A DNA stretch of 64,000 bases. Source: Salisapilia sapeloensis (lineage: Eukaryota > Oomycota > Peronosporomycetes > Peronosporales > Salisapiliaceae). The stretch lies in contig JAADVB010000065.1 in the NCBI GenBank assembly GCA_023334545.1, forward strand, positions 1-64,000, in the 5' to 3' direction. How positions within the stretch are numbered: the stretch's first letter is position 1; each line of letters begins with the position of its first letter. The notes under the pieces are model-generated. The model did not search any database and was not told where the DNA came from. It was given only the letters and a program-made list of their open reading frames with translations. Shown here piece after piece: positions 51,141-63,074 of this stretch. The translations under genes and the position numbers were made by a program.

Positions 51141-54100
51141 ATGAGCGATCGAGAAGAGAGCGCCCTGGAGCTACCGCTCGTCGGGTCTCGAGATGACGGA
51201 ATCATCGATTTTGCACGCGTATATAGGCGTAGCAGAGGAGACCAAGGTATGGAGTCGATGAACGAACTCCCCAAGGAGTTTTCGACCAACAGCGAGCTCC
51301 AGAGGCAGCCAAAGGTGGAGACGGAGGACGAAGACTTGGTGCGTGAAGCACCTGATCAGACCCACTTGCTCCAATCTAGCCATGCGAGAGATGAGTCTTC
51401 ATCTGGCTTTCGACACGTACCTCTGAATGACGACGATGCCGTTCGAGAACGCCGAGGGAAGCCGATGCTACGCTTTACCAAGCCAACGACCGCGCCATTT
51501 CTAGAAGCTGCAGAGGTGGAGTGCAACACTAGACGGCGCATCCAGCTCCTGCAGGACGGTGGAAGTGATGAGCTGTATTCCAAGATTGAACAAGTTCCAT
51601 GGGAAGACGACATTCAGTGGGGATCGGATAACGAGAAGAAAAGGGATCATGACGACGCAAAGAAATCGAGTACAGCGCCACCAGCCAACACCTACAGTCG
51701 CAGCACTTCTGCTGCTGAGACCATGTGGGTACCGGACATGCGTCAGCAAGCGTTTGACATGACCAAGCCAGGTCTCCATCGCTGGGAGATTGACGGTGAG
51801 AGCAGTCGACCGAAAGCGACGGCTCCGAGAGCCCCGAAAGCAAATGCTCAAGATCTTCCTTGCGTGTTGAATGAAGAGTTTGAGCGAGGCGACTGGGTAC
51901 GAGCGATCGGGTGGGAAGCGACGTGGACGATGCCGGACAGCCAGCTCGTGCTAGATGAGAACGATACGCACCTGATCTTTTTGACAAAGGAGATGGAAGA
52001 GCTACGACCGACGCTGCGTATTCCAGAGCGCAAGTTGGGTGCCGCGGAGAAGAAGAGACAAGAGAACAATGCCAAGTTGACGGCCAAGAACCACCGGATC
52101 AAGGATGTGATGGACCACCTCGAATTTGGCGATGAAGTCGCTGAGAACAAGTTAGGCACAGAAGGAGGCAAGAAGCCGAGTAATAGTCGTGTGAAGAAGA
52201 GTATAGGGTACGTCCATCACTCAATGCCGGCGATTAAGCTGACGCTGACAAAGCCAGAGCTGCCAAAGTCTAAGCTACGTGACTTTCATCGTCCTCGAGG
52301 CCGATTTAAAATCAACGAGCACGTTGCGTTCGCTCCACCGCAGCCCACGAGCTCCAAGGCGCCAAAGAACGACTCGTCCGTTGTCGCTCAGATCAAGAAG
52401 AGCAGCGACTTGAATCCGACGGCCGGCGGGAAGCTAGTCATGATCGAGTACACGGAGCAGAACCCTCCGGTGTTGTCCAACCTCGGCATGGCGTCTCGCA
52501 TCCTGCACTATTGGCGTGCTCCGGAAGACGAGGAGAAGACGTTGGAGACGGCGTTCAAGAAACGTCCGAAGAAGTCACAGCCAAAGCCTCCGGACATGAA
52601 GATGGGTCAGGTGATTACGCTGGGCGAGAGGGACGAGTCGCCGTTCGTGGGCGACGTGCCACCTGGTCGAGTCGTCACGTCCTTAAACTCGAAGCTGTTC
52701 AAAGTGCCGCTCTTCAAGCACAAGCCTCGCGTGCCGTACGTGAAGGAGCCAGGTCAGCGCTCTCACGCTGCGTCGGAGCTCTTCCTGCTGTGCCGTAGCG
52801 CCAGTAAGAAGAAGGGTCTTGGTGTCCCTAAGTCCACGATGTACGTACTGGAGCTGCCGGACACATACTTGGCAGGCCAGATCGAGCCTCAGATGGAGGT
52901 ACCGGCGCCAAACTCTCGCAGTGCCAACGACTTTATTCGTCCATACATGTCCTTCCACATCCTTCGATTGTTCAAGAAAGCAAGCGATGGCGAGCGACTG
53001 AAGATTGAGGACATTGCTCGTGCGTTTCCGAACCAGTCGAGTACTGCGACGCGTAAACGTATGAAGGAGGTGGCGACGTTTGAGCGTGGCGGTAACGACT
53101 CTGGCTGGTGGAAAAAGAAGCCGACATCGATGCTCACGAGTGAAGAGGAGCTGGCGGACAGCATCTCACCAGAGTCAGTGTGTCTCTATGAGAGCATGAT
53201 GGCTGGTCATCGGAAGCTCATGGACATTGGACTAACGAGGATCTCGATGCCGACGGGCGTGAACACTGCTATCAACCACCTTTTGAAGCGACTGGAAGTG
53301 CGGAAGAAGACCTTGTCGCAACATATTATCGAGCCCCGAGGGCTGGACAAGCGCGCGAAGGAACGAGCGAAGACGGCACTCTTCAAGACCGATCCGGTCG
53401 TTCGGAAGCTGGAAAAAGAGATTCAGGTGGGACGGTACATCTACGAGCAACTGCAGCTGACGCCGTGGAATCTGACCAACAATTACGTCGAGTGTCACTT
53501 GCAAGGCAAGGGCTCTGGGATGCTCAAGCTCCGAGGACTTGGTGATCCGACCGGACGAGGGGAAGGATTTAGTTTCGTCCGTGTACCTCAGTCGCGTGCC
53601 AAGAAGCGAGATGGAGAGGACGATGGAGCAGGCAATGCAGCTGGATCGACGGCCGTCAAAGATGCAGTGGCAGCGGTGACGGGTACGGCGGCCGATCTGC
53701 GGAAGCTGAAGATGAAGGAGGCAGGAGACGTGTTGCGCAACTTGGGTCTAGCTGACGAAGACATTAAAAAACTGAAGCGATGGGATCGAATCCACATGGT
53801 GCGAGAGCTGAGTAGTCGAGCAACAGCACACGGCATGGCTGGGCCCTTGTCTAAGTTTGCTCGAGGGGCAAGGAAGAGTTTATCGGCACAGCAGCAAGAG
53901 TACAGAAAGCGATGCGACGAAATTTACGCGTGCCAGATGAATGTGCTATCGTCAGAGGAGCTTCCCGTGGCGTCGGATGAAGAGTCTGATGGAGAGGATG
54001 ATATGTTTGATGAGCTGACGAAGGACCTAGAAGACGATATCATCGGCAGCTCTAACGGAGACAATAAGATCGCCAAGCGCGGGCCGAAGAACATTTTCTC

Positions 54101-55343
54101 CAAGGGAGGCGGAGGACTCAATCGGACGGTGGAGGCCGTGGCGGAGCGAGAGGACGCTGCCGAGTTGAGAAAGCTTTTGCGAGATATGAAGGAAGACGCA
54201 GGCGAGCGTCGGCCGGATGTGGACAGTAGCCAGCTGCGCAGTCAGCTCCAGGCAAGCGGTATTGAAAGTAGCAGTGCGTCCAGGACTGGCGCGTCAAGAG
54301 GAGAGTCGGGTTTTAACAGTGCCACGGCGACTCCTCCATCCCAAACCCGAGCGTCGTCTCCGTCCATGCCTACTCCTCAGCCGAGTGCAAGGCCAACGAA
54401 GAAGGCCTTGATGCGTACCACTCGGACGATCAAAGAGGACGGGAGTGAAGATGTGAAGATTGAGTTCATCACGGACGAACGGCAAGTGCGTGAATTCCAG
54501 CGGCAGGAAGCGAGACATTCACGCAAGGATAATGCCACGAACCGCAAGAGGAAGCGCGTCCTTGGTGCGGAAGAAGACGCTGCGAAGAAACGCAAGCAGC
54601 TCCAGGATGAACTGAGGCAGCTGCAGAGGACGGAGGAGCAGAACAAGGGGTATCAGGAGATGCTGCAGAAGCAAGGCCAGCCTGGATCCGGAGCCTTCGA
54701 GTCAACGCCCCCAAGGGGTGGCATCCGCTGCACCCAATGTGGACAAGTGGGTCACATGCGGACGAATCGGAACTGTCCTCTGTACATGGCCAGCAGCGAG
54801 GCCAAGCCGAAGAAGGAGGAGGTGGTGGACGCAGACGGGAAGATCACTGTGAACCTGTCGGAGCTGAGAGAGGGTGCACGGCGAGCAAATGAAGAGAAGA
54901 AGAGGAAGAGACTGCAGGAGCAGCAGGAGCAGGCAGAGATATACCGTCGGCCGTACTTGAACAACGTGGTGAAGCAGAGCAGAAGCCGTATGCCTAAGGA
55001 ACAGCTAAATGAAACGCTCGGGCAAGTCGTGGACAACCTAATCGGTATGCCAGAGAGCGAGATCTTCCGCGCGGCAGTCAACCCAGAGGCTGTGCCAGGC
55101 TACTACCAGTTCATCAAGCACCCGATCGATCTCGGCGCGATCAAGCAGAAGACGGAGAAACAAGAGTACGACCTGATGCGTGACTTTGTGAAAGACCTGG
55201 AGCTCATGGTGAGCAACTCCAAGGCGTACAACGGCGACCCGAGCGTCTCGGTGATCACTCAGAACGCTGTACTTTTGCAAAAGAAGGCGCAGGAGGAGCT
55301 ATCTCAGGTCAAGACGGAAGGAGGGTACACGCCTCGAGACTAG
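51141..55343 (+). CDS. TAF1: TFIID subunit TAF1 (single bromodomain)
   Basis: Single exon, 1,400 residues. The start MSDREESALELPLVG was chosen as the first ATG outside the divergent gene. An acidic N-terminal third could hold the TBP-binding TAND-like segment. The large conserved central DUF3591 region spans roughly 410-870 (LVMIEYTEQNPPVLSNLGMA, SFHILRLFKK, TPWNLTNNYVECHLQGKG). A CCHC zinc knuckle lies at about 1193-1212 (GIRCTQCGQVGHMRTNRNC). A basic coiled region leads to one bromodomain at about 1272-1393 (PGYYQFIKHPIDLGAI, NSKAYNGD). TAF1 is the scaffold of TFIID and binds TAF7, promoter DNA and acetylated histones. Metazoan TAF1 has two bromodomains; only one is present here. Confidence 0.95.
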   Translation: MSDREESALELPLVGSRDDGIIDFARVYRRSRGDQGMESMNELPKEFSTNSELQRQPKVETEDEDLVREAPDQTHLLQSSHARDESSSGFRHVPLNDDDAVRERRGKPMLRFTKPTTAPFLEAAEVECNTRRRIQLLQDGGSDELYSKIEQVPWEDDIQWGSDNEKKRDHDDAKKSSTAPPANTYSRSTSAAETMWVPDMRQQAFDMTKPGLHRWEIDGESSRPKATAPRAPKANAQDLPCVLNEEFERGDWVRAIGWEATWTMPDSQLVLDENDTHLIFLTKEMEELRPTLRIPERKLGAAEKKRQENNAKLTAKNHRIKDVMDHLEFGDEVAENKLGTEGGKKPSNSRVKKSIGYVHHSMPAIKLTLTKPELPKSKLRDFHRPRGRFKINEHVAFAPPQPTSSKAPKNDSSVVAQIKKSSDLNPTAGGKLVMIEYTEQNPPVLSNLGMASRILHYWRAPEDEEKTLETAFKKRPKKSQPKPPDMKMGQVITLGERDESPFVGDVPPGRVVTSLNSKLFKVPLFKHKPRVPYVKEPGQRSHAASELFLLCRSASKKKGLGVPKSTMYVLELPDTYLAGQIEPQMEVPAPNSRSANDFIRPYMSFHILRLFKKASDGERLKIEDIARAFPNQSSTATRKRMKEVATFERGGNDSGWWKKKPTSMLTSEEELADSISPESVCLYESMMAGHRKLMDIGLTRISMPTGVNTAINHLLKRLEVRKKTLSQHIIEPRGLDKRAKERAKTALFKTDPVVRKLEKEIQVGRYIYEQLQLTPWNLTNNYVECHLQGKGSGMLKLRGLGDPTGRGEGFSFVRVPQSRAKKRDGEDDGAGNAAGSTAVKDAVAAVTGTAADLRKLKMKEAGDVLRNLGLADEDIKKLKRWDRIHMVRELSSRATAHGMAGPLSKFARGARKSLSAQQQEYRKRCDEIYACQMNVLSSEELPVASDEESDGEDDMFDELTKDLEDDIIGSSNGDNKIAKRGPKNIFSKGGGGLNRTVEAVAEREDAAELRKLLRDMKEDAGERRPDVDSSQLRSQLQASGIESSSASRTGASRGESGFNSATATPPSQTRASSPSMPTPQPSARPTKKALMRTTRTIKEDGSEDVKIEFITDERQVREFQRQEARHSRKDNATNRKRKRVLGAEEDAAKKRKQLQDELRQLQRTEEQNKGYQEMLQKQGQPGSGAFESTPPRGGIRCTQCGQVGHMRTNRNCPLYMASSEAKPKKEEVVDADGKITVNLSELREGARRANEEKKRKRLQEQQEQAEIYRRPYLNNVVKQSRSRMPKEQLNETLGQVVDNLIGMPESEIFRAAVNPEAVPGYYQFIKHPIDLGAIKQKTEKQEYDLMRDFVKDLELMVSNSKAYNGDPSVSVITQNAVLLQKKAQEELSQVKTEGGYTPRD

Positions 55344-55369
55344 AAAGAAGGAAAATACATTCTTTGGCT

Positions 55370-56726
55370 TTAGGACATCACCTTGTTCTTTTTCAGGTAC
55401 CCTGTGGCAAAGACACTAATGGCCGCTGCGATAAGACTGCATCCGACAAGCGTCTGGTGCTTCTCAAAGAGCTGTAGCGCCCTCGCCATGACGCCTTGGA
55501 CCTCTAACACGGCAGGCTTTTTGTTCTTCTTGACAGCAGAAGACCGGCCGATGTCCTCGATGTCTCCGTCCTCGGTCTTCTTGTTCTTGTTCTTGAGCGC
55601 AAGCTGGCCGCAGGCCCCATCAATGTCCATCCCGTGGTTCTCACGGATCGTTACCTTGAGGTTGTACGGATTGCGCAAGACGGAGTGAAAGGCTTGGATG
55701 GCTTCGCGGGACGGAGCGTTGTAGGCTGCGTCCACTTCCGTCGCGTTGTACGGAATGAGATTCACGTGCACGGAACGATTCTGGAGCAGCTTTCCGAGGT
55801 CATGTGCGGTTTCGATCGAGTCATTTACGCCTTCCAGCATACAGTACTCGACCATGACCATTCGGTTCTCCCTATTTTCATACTGTTAAAATTGGACAAT
55901 TCTAATCAATGCTGTTAAACACACTTTTGGGCAAGATGCTCGTCGACAACGGTCATGAGCTTGTCTAGCGGGTAAGCAGTTGAAGTTGGAACGATTTCGG
56001 ACCGAAGTGTTTGTGTCGGGGCGTGCAGAGACAGCGCCAGTCGGACCAGTGGAGCGTCCTATGAGTAGAGTTTAGTCTTCGAGCATATTTATGTACGTGA
56101 ATGCGTAGGACCTTGTTGAGTTGGCGGATGCGGTGAATGACACCAACAGTTGAAAGCGTGATGTGTCGTGGGGCGATGCCAAAGACGCTAGTCATACCTC
56201 GGATGGCATCCAGTACAGCGTCGTAATTGTTCAAGGGCTCGCCCATGCCCATGAAAACAACGTTTCGGATAGGAGCAAAGCGGAAGGCAGCTGCCAACTG
56301 CTCTAGGATCTCCCCACTGCATAAGTCGGCAATGATGCCCATGGTCCCCGTTGCACAGAACGTGCAGCCCATTTGGCATCCTACTTGGGACGACACGCAC
56401 AGCGTGTGTCTGCCTGTGTGCTTCATGATGACTGCTTCGACCTCGTGACCATCCTGCAGTCGCAGCAAAAGCTTGATTGTACCATCGCTGGACTCTTGCT
56501 TGGTAATAAGGCTTAAAGAACTGACAGTGAACTCCTCCGCCAGTCGCTTTTTCAGCTTATGAGGCAAATTCGGCACCTTGTCCAAGTTTTTCTCTTCCGG
56601 ATGCTGAGCCAAGTACCGCCAGATCGTCGTAGCATGTAGCTCTTTAAATCCTTCCGCTCGAAGGAACTCTGGCAGTCGTGTCTGGTCCAGCAGAGGCTGT
56701 GGCGATAGCGACCTCTTCTTGACCAT
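55370..56726 (-). CDS. RlmN-type radical SAM RNA methyltransferase with C-terminal membrane anchor (three exons)
   Basis: Exons are 56726-56112, 56058-55925 and 55871-55370, with two 53-bp introns. The product has 416 residues. The radical SAM motif is CQMGCTFC (Cys117, 121, 124) and the SAM-binding GMGEPLNNYD follows. Later come SLHAPTQTLRSEIVP, VNLIPYNATE and the second catalytic cysteine in GMDIDGACGQL (Cys337). These are the full set needed for RlmN, which methylates C2 of an adenine in 23S rRNA and some tRNAs by a ping-pong mechanism. After residue 341 there is an unusual extension: a Lys-rich linker and one hydrophobic span at about 391-408 (LVGCSLIAAAISVFATGYL) before KKNKVMS. No N-terminal transit peptide is evident. 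Confidence 0.9.
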
Positions 56727-57009
56727 GTTTGTTGGTTGTCAATTTTAGTGTCATTTAGCAGGTTTTACTTGTGACACACTCCTTTTCTTCCCTTCGTAAC
56801 ACAAAGCATACAAATTGAAGGGTATGATAGCTCTTCCATTGCACATCATAATGCAAGTAGGGCGTTGAATTAATCTTCAGCTTTGCCTGTGATTGGTCCC
56901 ATATGGGCAACTGCGCTCGGATTGGAGGAAAATCTGGCAAGACGAACCACAAAACTTGACACAAAACACAAAAGCGTCGACTCGGCAGAAGAAGGGAGCT
57001 TCGGAGGTG
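56727..57009. promoter_or_regulatory. Divergent promoter between RlmN-like and ELM2-PHD genes
   Basis: 283 bp lie between the two start codons on opposite strands. The frame continuing upstream of 57010 is open but contains no ATG. Confidence 0.45.
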
Positions 57010-60000
57010 ATGAGCAGCCCCAGCAGCAACCAGAGCCAAGGTGCCGCCTCCCCTAAGCTAACTACGGATACAGCTGCCACCACCCAGTATGTTACGCTCC
57101 ATTCGCGCGTCGGAAAGCGGTACCAGGCCGTTATCCCGCCAATGATCAGCCCGGCACCGACCGATCTGAGCCATGGCAAGTCAAATGCCTTTCGAGACGC
57201 AACAAAGAAAGACCCTCGGACTCAGCTCTACATTCCCAAGACAAAATACTGTCCAGATCGCGCCGAAGGTACTTGTTTATTTCTTTTTATATGCGTTAAA
57301 TTAAAAATCGAGTGCCAATATCACCCTCCATTGTATTGTGCATTGAGTATGTTGTGCATACCCACTACCTGAGTATCATCAAACCTATTCTCTGTTTTGC
57401 ATATGAGTATTCTTGTCGGAAAACTAAGCTTGGATGGAACAGCACTGGGAGATGAACTCGACAAGTACTTGGACCTCGCTCGGTCCCTTCGTGATGGTGC
57501 CACCTTTGATACGGAAGAACAGGTCAAGGAGCTGGCACTGAACTACCTTCATCGATTTAATTATCAGCCAATTGATGCCGCCTGTTGCCTCTACGCGCGA
57601 CATAGCCTAGAAGTTCCTCAAACCGTTGCAGCAGTTCAGCAGACGTCGACGGATCCTGCTGCTGTCTGGATCACTACACTATACCGCATCCTTCGCCAGT
57701 CACGACTCACGCAGCAGGACGTCACGAAGCTTCAGGAGCTGAGCACGAAAGCGAAGAAGATGGATCGTGCTAGATTACCTGAAGCGGAAGCTGGTGTGGT
57801 CAGTCGACTCCTCCAGCGCCTGTCCAAATGGCAGAAACGATGTCGAGAGGTGCAGAATAAAGTGACGAACCGTGTGGACCTCATTCGCCTTTTGTACGAA
57901 GCGGAGGACTTGCAATTTGAGTGTGAAGAGAGAGAAGCTATTCAACGTCGCGTCTTATCTTTTGATGACGCATATAAGAAACTAAAGTCTGCCTTGGAAC
58001 GACCTTCTAGGAAAAACCATCCGCGTGTGAAGCTGGTGGAACTAGAAAAGTTGTTCATGTCGACGACAGAGCCGTTGATCAGTTTCCCGGATCGTGCAGA
58101 GATCGAAGCGACCGTGACGCAGGCTCGTGAGCTCCAAGACACGATGACTCGTATGCTGGCCGAAGATAAAGTGAGCTTGCCAGCGATGAGAGAAGTAATG
58201 TCTCGTCTTGACTCGGTGCCAGTGAACTTTGACAAGGAACTAGAAAAGTTCCAGCAAAAGATGCTAAGTGCGCAAGACTGGCTGGCCAAGGCTCGCAAGT
58301 GCATTCCCAAGAAACGCCCGACGCGACGTGTCGGAGGCGGTGAACCGAAGAAAGTGGAGCTAGATGCCATCCGTGCGCTGGTGGATGACGCCCCGTGCGA
58401 CGACAGCGCCGAGGTGTTTGAGATGCAGGACCTCCTCGATTGCGCCGATGAATGGGCGCGTAAGGTGAAAGAGGCGATTGAAGGCACGGGTGAGGCACCC
58501 ATCGAGCACCTCCGAGAGCTACAGGAAGAAGCAGATGAAATGCCTGTGGACATGGATGAATGCAAGTACCTTGGCGCTGAAATCGGTGCTCGTGAGTGGT
58601 GCGCCGAAGCAACAGAGATGCTGGCCAAGCGCAAGAGTCTGCGGCAACTGGAACGCATGGGTGAGCGAGCTCAACAGATTCGAAAGCAGTTGCATCCAAA
58701 GAAGCAGTCTCGTTGGAAGCCACAGGTGGAGAGAGATATTCATGCGTCTGTCGACAGTGCTCGTCGGTGGGTAAATGAGGTGCGAGATAATGTCGGTTCG
58801 GGCGTGTTCGACAAGCTCGTGGCAGCTGCGTCGTCCGTGGACATTGCCACATTGCTGCCTAAGCTAGAGGCAGCGGGCGCATCGAATAAGCAGAAAAAGA
58901 CGATGGAGGCGGTTGAAAAGGTGCTGGCAAAGGCTGACAAGCTCACGGTCGACGTCTCTTCGTACGTGAACCCAATGACGAGGTTGCTAGATGAAGCCAA
59001 GCGATCACAGGAGCAGGCCAGGGAGACACTAGCCGTTCTCAACGGCACGCAGCAAGGAGAAGGTCCGCTCGACTTTATGACCACGAGAGCTCTGCAGGAA
59101 AAGGTGGAAGCTTTCCCCTTCTCGTTCGAGGAAGGAGAACAGCTCAGTGCTATCCTCGAGAGCGAGCGTGGGTGGGCTAAGCGTGTTCGAGAAACGCTTC
59201 CTCCTCGCCAATCACGCAAGAAGCGTAAGCTGGCGGACGGAGTGACGATGGCGTTCTTGGAGTCACTCTTGGCCGAAAGTCAGCAACTCCACTTTGACTT
59301 TCCAGATGAGATTGGACTACTTCGGAAAGAATTGGATGAAATGCGTGCTTGGGAGGCAAAGGCGGTGCAGGTGCTTGAGACACCTTTGAACGAAAGCATA
59401 CAGCAGGTGTTGGCGACGCTCCAATCATTTGATCTAAAGGTGCATGCAAAAGTGCAGCAAGGGAAGGAAAAAATGCTGGCGTCGGACCCGACGTTTCAGC
59501 AACTGCGTGCTGAAGAGCAGGAAGTTTTGGACACACAAGTGCAGGATCAAAGTGCAGCGACTGAAGAACCAGCGGAAGACGCATCCGTGTCGGTGGTACC
59601 ACAGCTGAATGCAGCTGCAAGCGTCTTCTCTCGCGTCGAGTCGAGTGTGCGAGAGTCGCCCGAGTTCCTGCAGGTGGATACGATCGTCACGCACATTCGA
59701 ATGGAGACGGGATGTCTGCAGAGCGTGCAGAGCAAAGAGCATCGCGTCCGAGCCTCTGCGCCTCCGACGTCTGCCACTCCTTTTCAGACAAATGAAGGCC
59801 AGATACCGGTTCTTCAACCGCTGCTGTCGGCCGTGGAGCAGAGTCTGGAGGCACTCAGCAGTCTTGAACTCAAGTCGGAGAAGCGAGCGAGTGTCGAGAC
59901 ATTGGTGCAACTGGCTGACGACGGCGACACGGCTCTGACGGACAACATAACGGAAGGTGCGGTCAAGCAGCTCAGCCAGTGGAAGCAGCAGATCCAGCAG

Positions 60001-62259
60001 GTGCTGGAAGAGTCGCACTTGCTGAGCGCTGTGGCACCGAAGAGCGCGGTGCTTGAGACGACTGTTCGACTAATCGACTGGCTGCTTTCATCCCGCTCGA
60101 TCTTCTACGATGAAGCGCTGCCCCTGAATGACCTGTCGGACAAGGGTCGTGAGCTACGAAATTCGTTGTCGGAGATGAAGCAGGAACAGGCGCTTCAGGT
60201 ATGGGTGCTACAATCGCTCGAAACCATGCTGTGGCCACTCCCGTACCTTGAAGCTCAAGAGCACGTTGTCGCAGCATGGAAAGACCGCGTCTCTGCTTGC
60301 ATCAAGCAAAAGTCTGCTTCTCTCCATGAAATGCGCAGGCTGTTGGCGGAAGGCAGCCACTTGCTTATGGAGCCAGAGGCCTTCAAGCAGATTGTGGATG
60401 AAGTGAAGCGAGCCAAAGTGTGGCTTGGGAAGCTAAAGAAGCGTGTGAAAACGTTGATGAACAAGAAAGAGGCGAGGTTGACGATGAATGCTACCAAGGC
60501 TTTAGTGGAGGATGGTGAGCAGCTAGCTGTGGAACTCCCTGCGTTTGAACTGCTCAAGGAGCAATACGAAAGTGCACAAGACTGGGAAAGCCGTGTATTG
60601 TCCTCCGGGCTAGAAAGCGGGCAAGCACGTATCGCCCAGTTGGTTGGACTGTTGAACGAGTACGATGGCGCGAGATTCTGGGTCGACCTAGACCACCACC
60701 GAGAGGTGCTCAAGTCAGCGACTGAGAGGTACTGCATCTGTCGCCAGCCGTTTGATGGATTCATGATCGGGTGCGACCATTGTGACGACTGGTTCCACGA
60801 CAACTGCATCGGTATGAGCAAGGACAAGGCTGAGAAAGTTGAACACTACACCTGTCCGTCGTGTACCATTCTCCAAGGTCTGTCTGCTGTGCTGACACAA
60901 GAACGCGGCAACCAAGCCACTCTTTGGGATGACTCCACGACAGAAAAGAACTATGAAAAGCAATACAGTTCGGCACACCGAAAGATCAAACGTGAGGAGA
61001 AGGCGATTGAGCGCAACGAAGAGTTGTTGCAGAAAGGTGAACGACAACTCAGTCATCTCGTGACTTGCATCGAACAGCTCGAAGCACACAAAGGTCCGGC
61101 ACCAATCGAGCCTACACCACCAACCGTCGCTGATCAAGCAGAGGGTGTCCCGCCACCAGCGGCTGAAGATGTAGAAGTACGTCTAGCGAAACTGCGAAAC
61201 GAGTATGCTGATGCGAAGGCGCAAATCCGCGACATCCATGACTCACTTCGACTGTCACGTGACCGACTGCAACAGGCGCATACGACGTTACATGGACTCA
61301 AACGGGAGCGCGAATGTCGAGATGAGCGACTACCACTAGCACGGAAGTGGGTCCACGCCACCGCGGTGTTGCTGAACAACACGTCTGTCTTGCGCCGTTT
61401 GAACATGGCTGCCGACTCGTTTATGCCGAAAGAGTATGCAGAAGCCATTGCGGAAGCCAACAGCGGGAGCTTTCCTATTGAGCAAGGGTTCCCTGAAGTG
61501 CGTACATATGTCAAGCTGCTTCGACTCACCGGTTGGGTATGCTGCGTCGTCGGCATGCTTCAAGAACGTCCGTCCCGCCGCACACTTGCAGACGCCATCA
61601 CATACGCAGCATCCTACAACTTGTTAGACGTGAAGACGATTGCTCCCTTACGTAGTGTCGTCAGCCGCATGGACTCGTGGATCAACAAACTTCACAAGTG
61701 CATGTTTAAGACTTCGAACAAGGCACAGAGATTAGCACGGCTGAAGGTTCTTCTAAACGAGTACTCGAAGCTCCCTCTTACATGCCACTGGGTCGATGCC
61801 GTCGAGAACTACGTCAAGAAAGAGGATGGAAACGTTGCTATCGACCATCGCTCTGGACGCACCCTTTCGTTACAAGATGCAGAACAGGCAGCAGTCGCCG
61901 CAGTGACGGCGGCTACGGCTGAGACTGCGGCTGACGCAGCTACGGCAGCGCAACAGAAATTGCCTAGAAAACGACGACCGTATAACCGCAAGGAGAAGAC
62001 CATCGCTGGACCTGCGAAAAAGAAGTTGAAAAGCAAAGACGAGGAGGGTACAGAGATCAAGGACGAATTGAAGGATGAAACCACGGAAGAGGGTGGAACC
62101 GAGTCCAAGCAGGCTGAAGACGCGCAACTGAAGACTGAGGCAGCGCCGATGACTATGGTACAGGATAGCGAGGGCAAGCCCGTAGGGAATTCTTCTCGAG
62201 GAACAGAGCAAAAGGATGAGACGATGGCTCCGACGGCAGCATCAACAGTGTCGGCGTAG
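57010..62259 (+). CDS. ELM2, PLU-1-like and PHD-finger chromatin protein (two exons)
   Basis: Exons are 57010-57268 and 57374-62259, giving 1,714 residues. The second exon start is the only in-frame AG found; the joint is moderately certain. An ELM2-like domain spans the intron (YVTLHSRVGKRYQAVIPPM, then LGDELDKYLDLARSL and LNYLHRFNYQPIDAA). About 1,000 residues of helical PLU-1-like repeats follow, as in KDM5 demethylases. A PHD finger is at 1205-1252 (YCICRQPFDGFMIGCDHCDD, with the C4HC3 residues) and there is more coiled coil. The C-terminus is basic with KRRPYNRKEK and KKKLKSKDEE nuclear signals. No JmjC, JmjN or ARID domain is present, so it is not a demethylase itself. ELM2 usually recruits histone deacetylases and the PHD probably reads histone H3. 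The complex is unknown. Confidence 0.82.
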
Positions 62260-62438
62260 ATGGAATGCGGAGATTTGCACATCGGGTAACGTATGATTTC
62301 AGTAAGCGAAACATGAGGCTTCGTTTGCGTATTTCATTTGATCCACGTTGAAGCGAATCGACTTGGGTTATTTTTAGTCACCCTGTCCTTGTTCCTTCGC
62401 ATACAGCAACTCTCGGATTCACCTTGCAGATTGGGAAC

Positions 62439-62981
62439 ATGTACCGTGGGAGAAGGACGAAAGCCACACAAGCAGTGCAAGAGATGGCGCCTCACCCGCC
62501 AGCTTGTATCTCGCAAAAGATGATGCCTGCCGAAGAGAGTAATGTTCAGGGTCCATCGTCTACTGGCGTCGAAGTCAACACAATGAGGTTTGAAAAGGAG
62601 GGACCGCAAGATATTGACGGGCTTCATGATGAGGTGATGATTTCTGAATCTGAAAAGGAAGCTGCAGAAATCTTAAACAGCATGAGCGCGTCTTGCAAGC
62701 GTCATGACGAATGGTAAGGTTGCGACAAACCCATATATCTCACGCTAGAGATTTACTCGATACATGCTTTTCGTAATTTCAGGTACTCAAAGATAAGCGC
62801 AGAGGTGAATGATGCTAGTCAAAACATGGTTGACATGGGCAACCACTATGCACAAATGAACGAGGAGCTAAACGACCTTGCTGCATTATGTGAGAACGAT
62901 ATCGACGGTGAGAAAATCGACCAGCTCTACCGCAGTCTCCCTTTGGAAGAGCAGCAAAACTTGATTGCTTTTACGATATAA
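62439..62981 (+). CDS. Small coiled-coil protein, unrecognised (two exons)
   Basis: Exons are 62439-62713 and 62783-62981, with a 69-bp intron splitting a Trp codon. The product has 157 residues. It starts MYRGRRTKATQAVQ. The first half is low-complexity; the second is a predicted helix pair (EKEAAEILNSMSASCKRHDE, WYSKISAEVNDASQN, then MNEELNDLAALCEN). It ends LYRSLPLEEQQNLIAFTI. The size and helical character suit a subunit of a small helical complex, but I do not recognise the family. The intron has good borders (GTAAGG and TTTCAG) and the frame continues across it, which supports a real gene. Confidence 0.65.
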
Positions 62982-63074
62982 ATAGACAATCGCTCTCTGG
63001 GTGTGGTCTTCAAAGATTAGTAGGTGAAACGATAAATAAAAATAAATTACCTTTAATTTGCTTCTTGCTCTAGT

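Noticed and set aside
56893-57009. Open extension upstream of the ELM2-PHD gene
   Set aside because: It begins with TTG and has no in-frame ATG before 57010.
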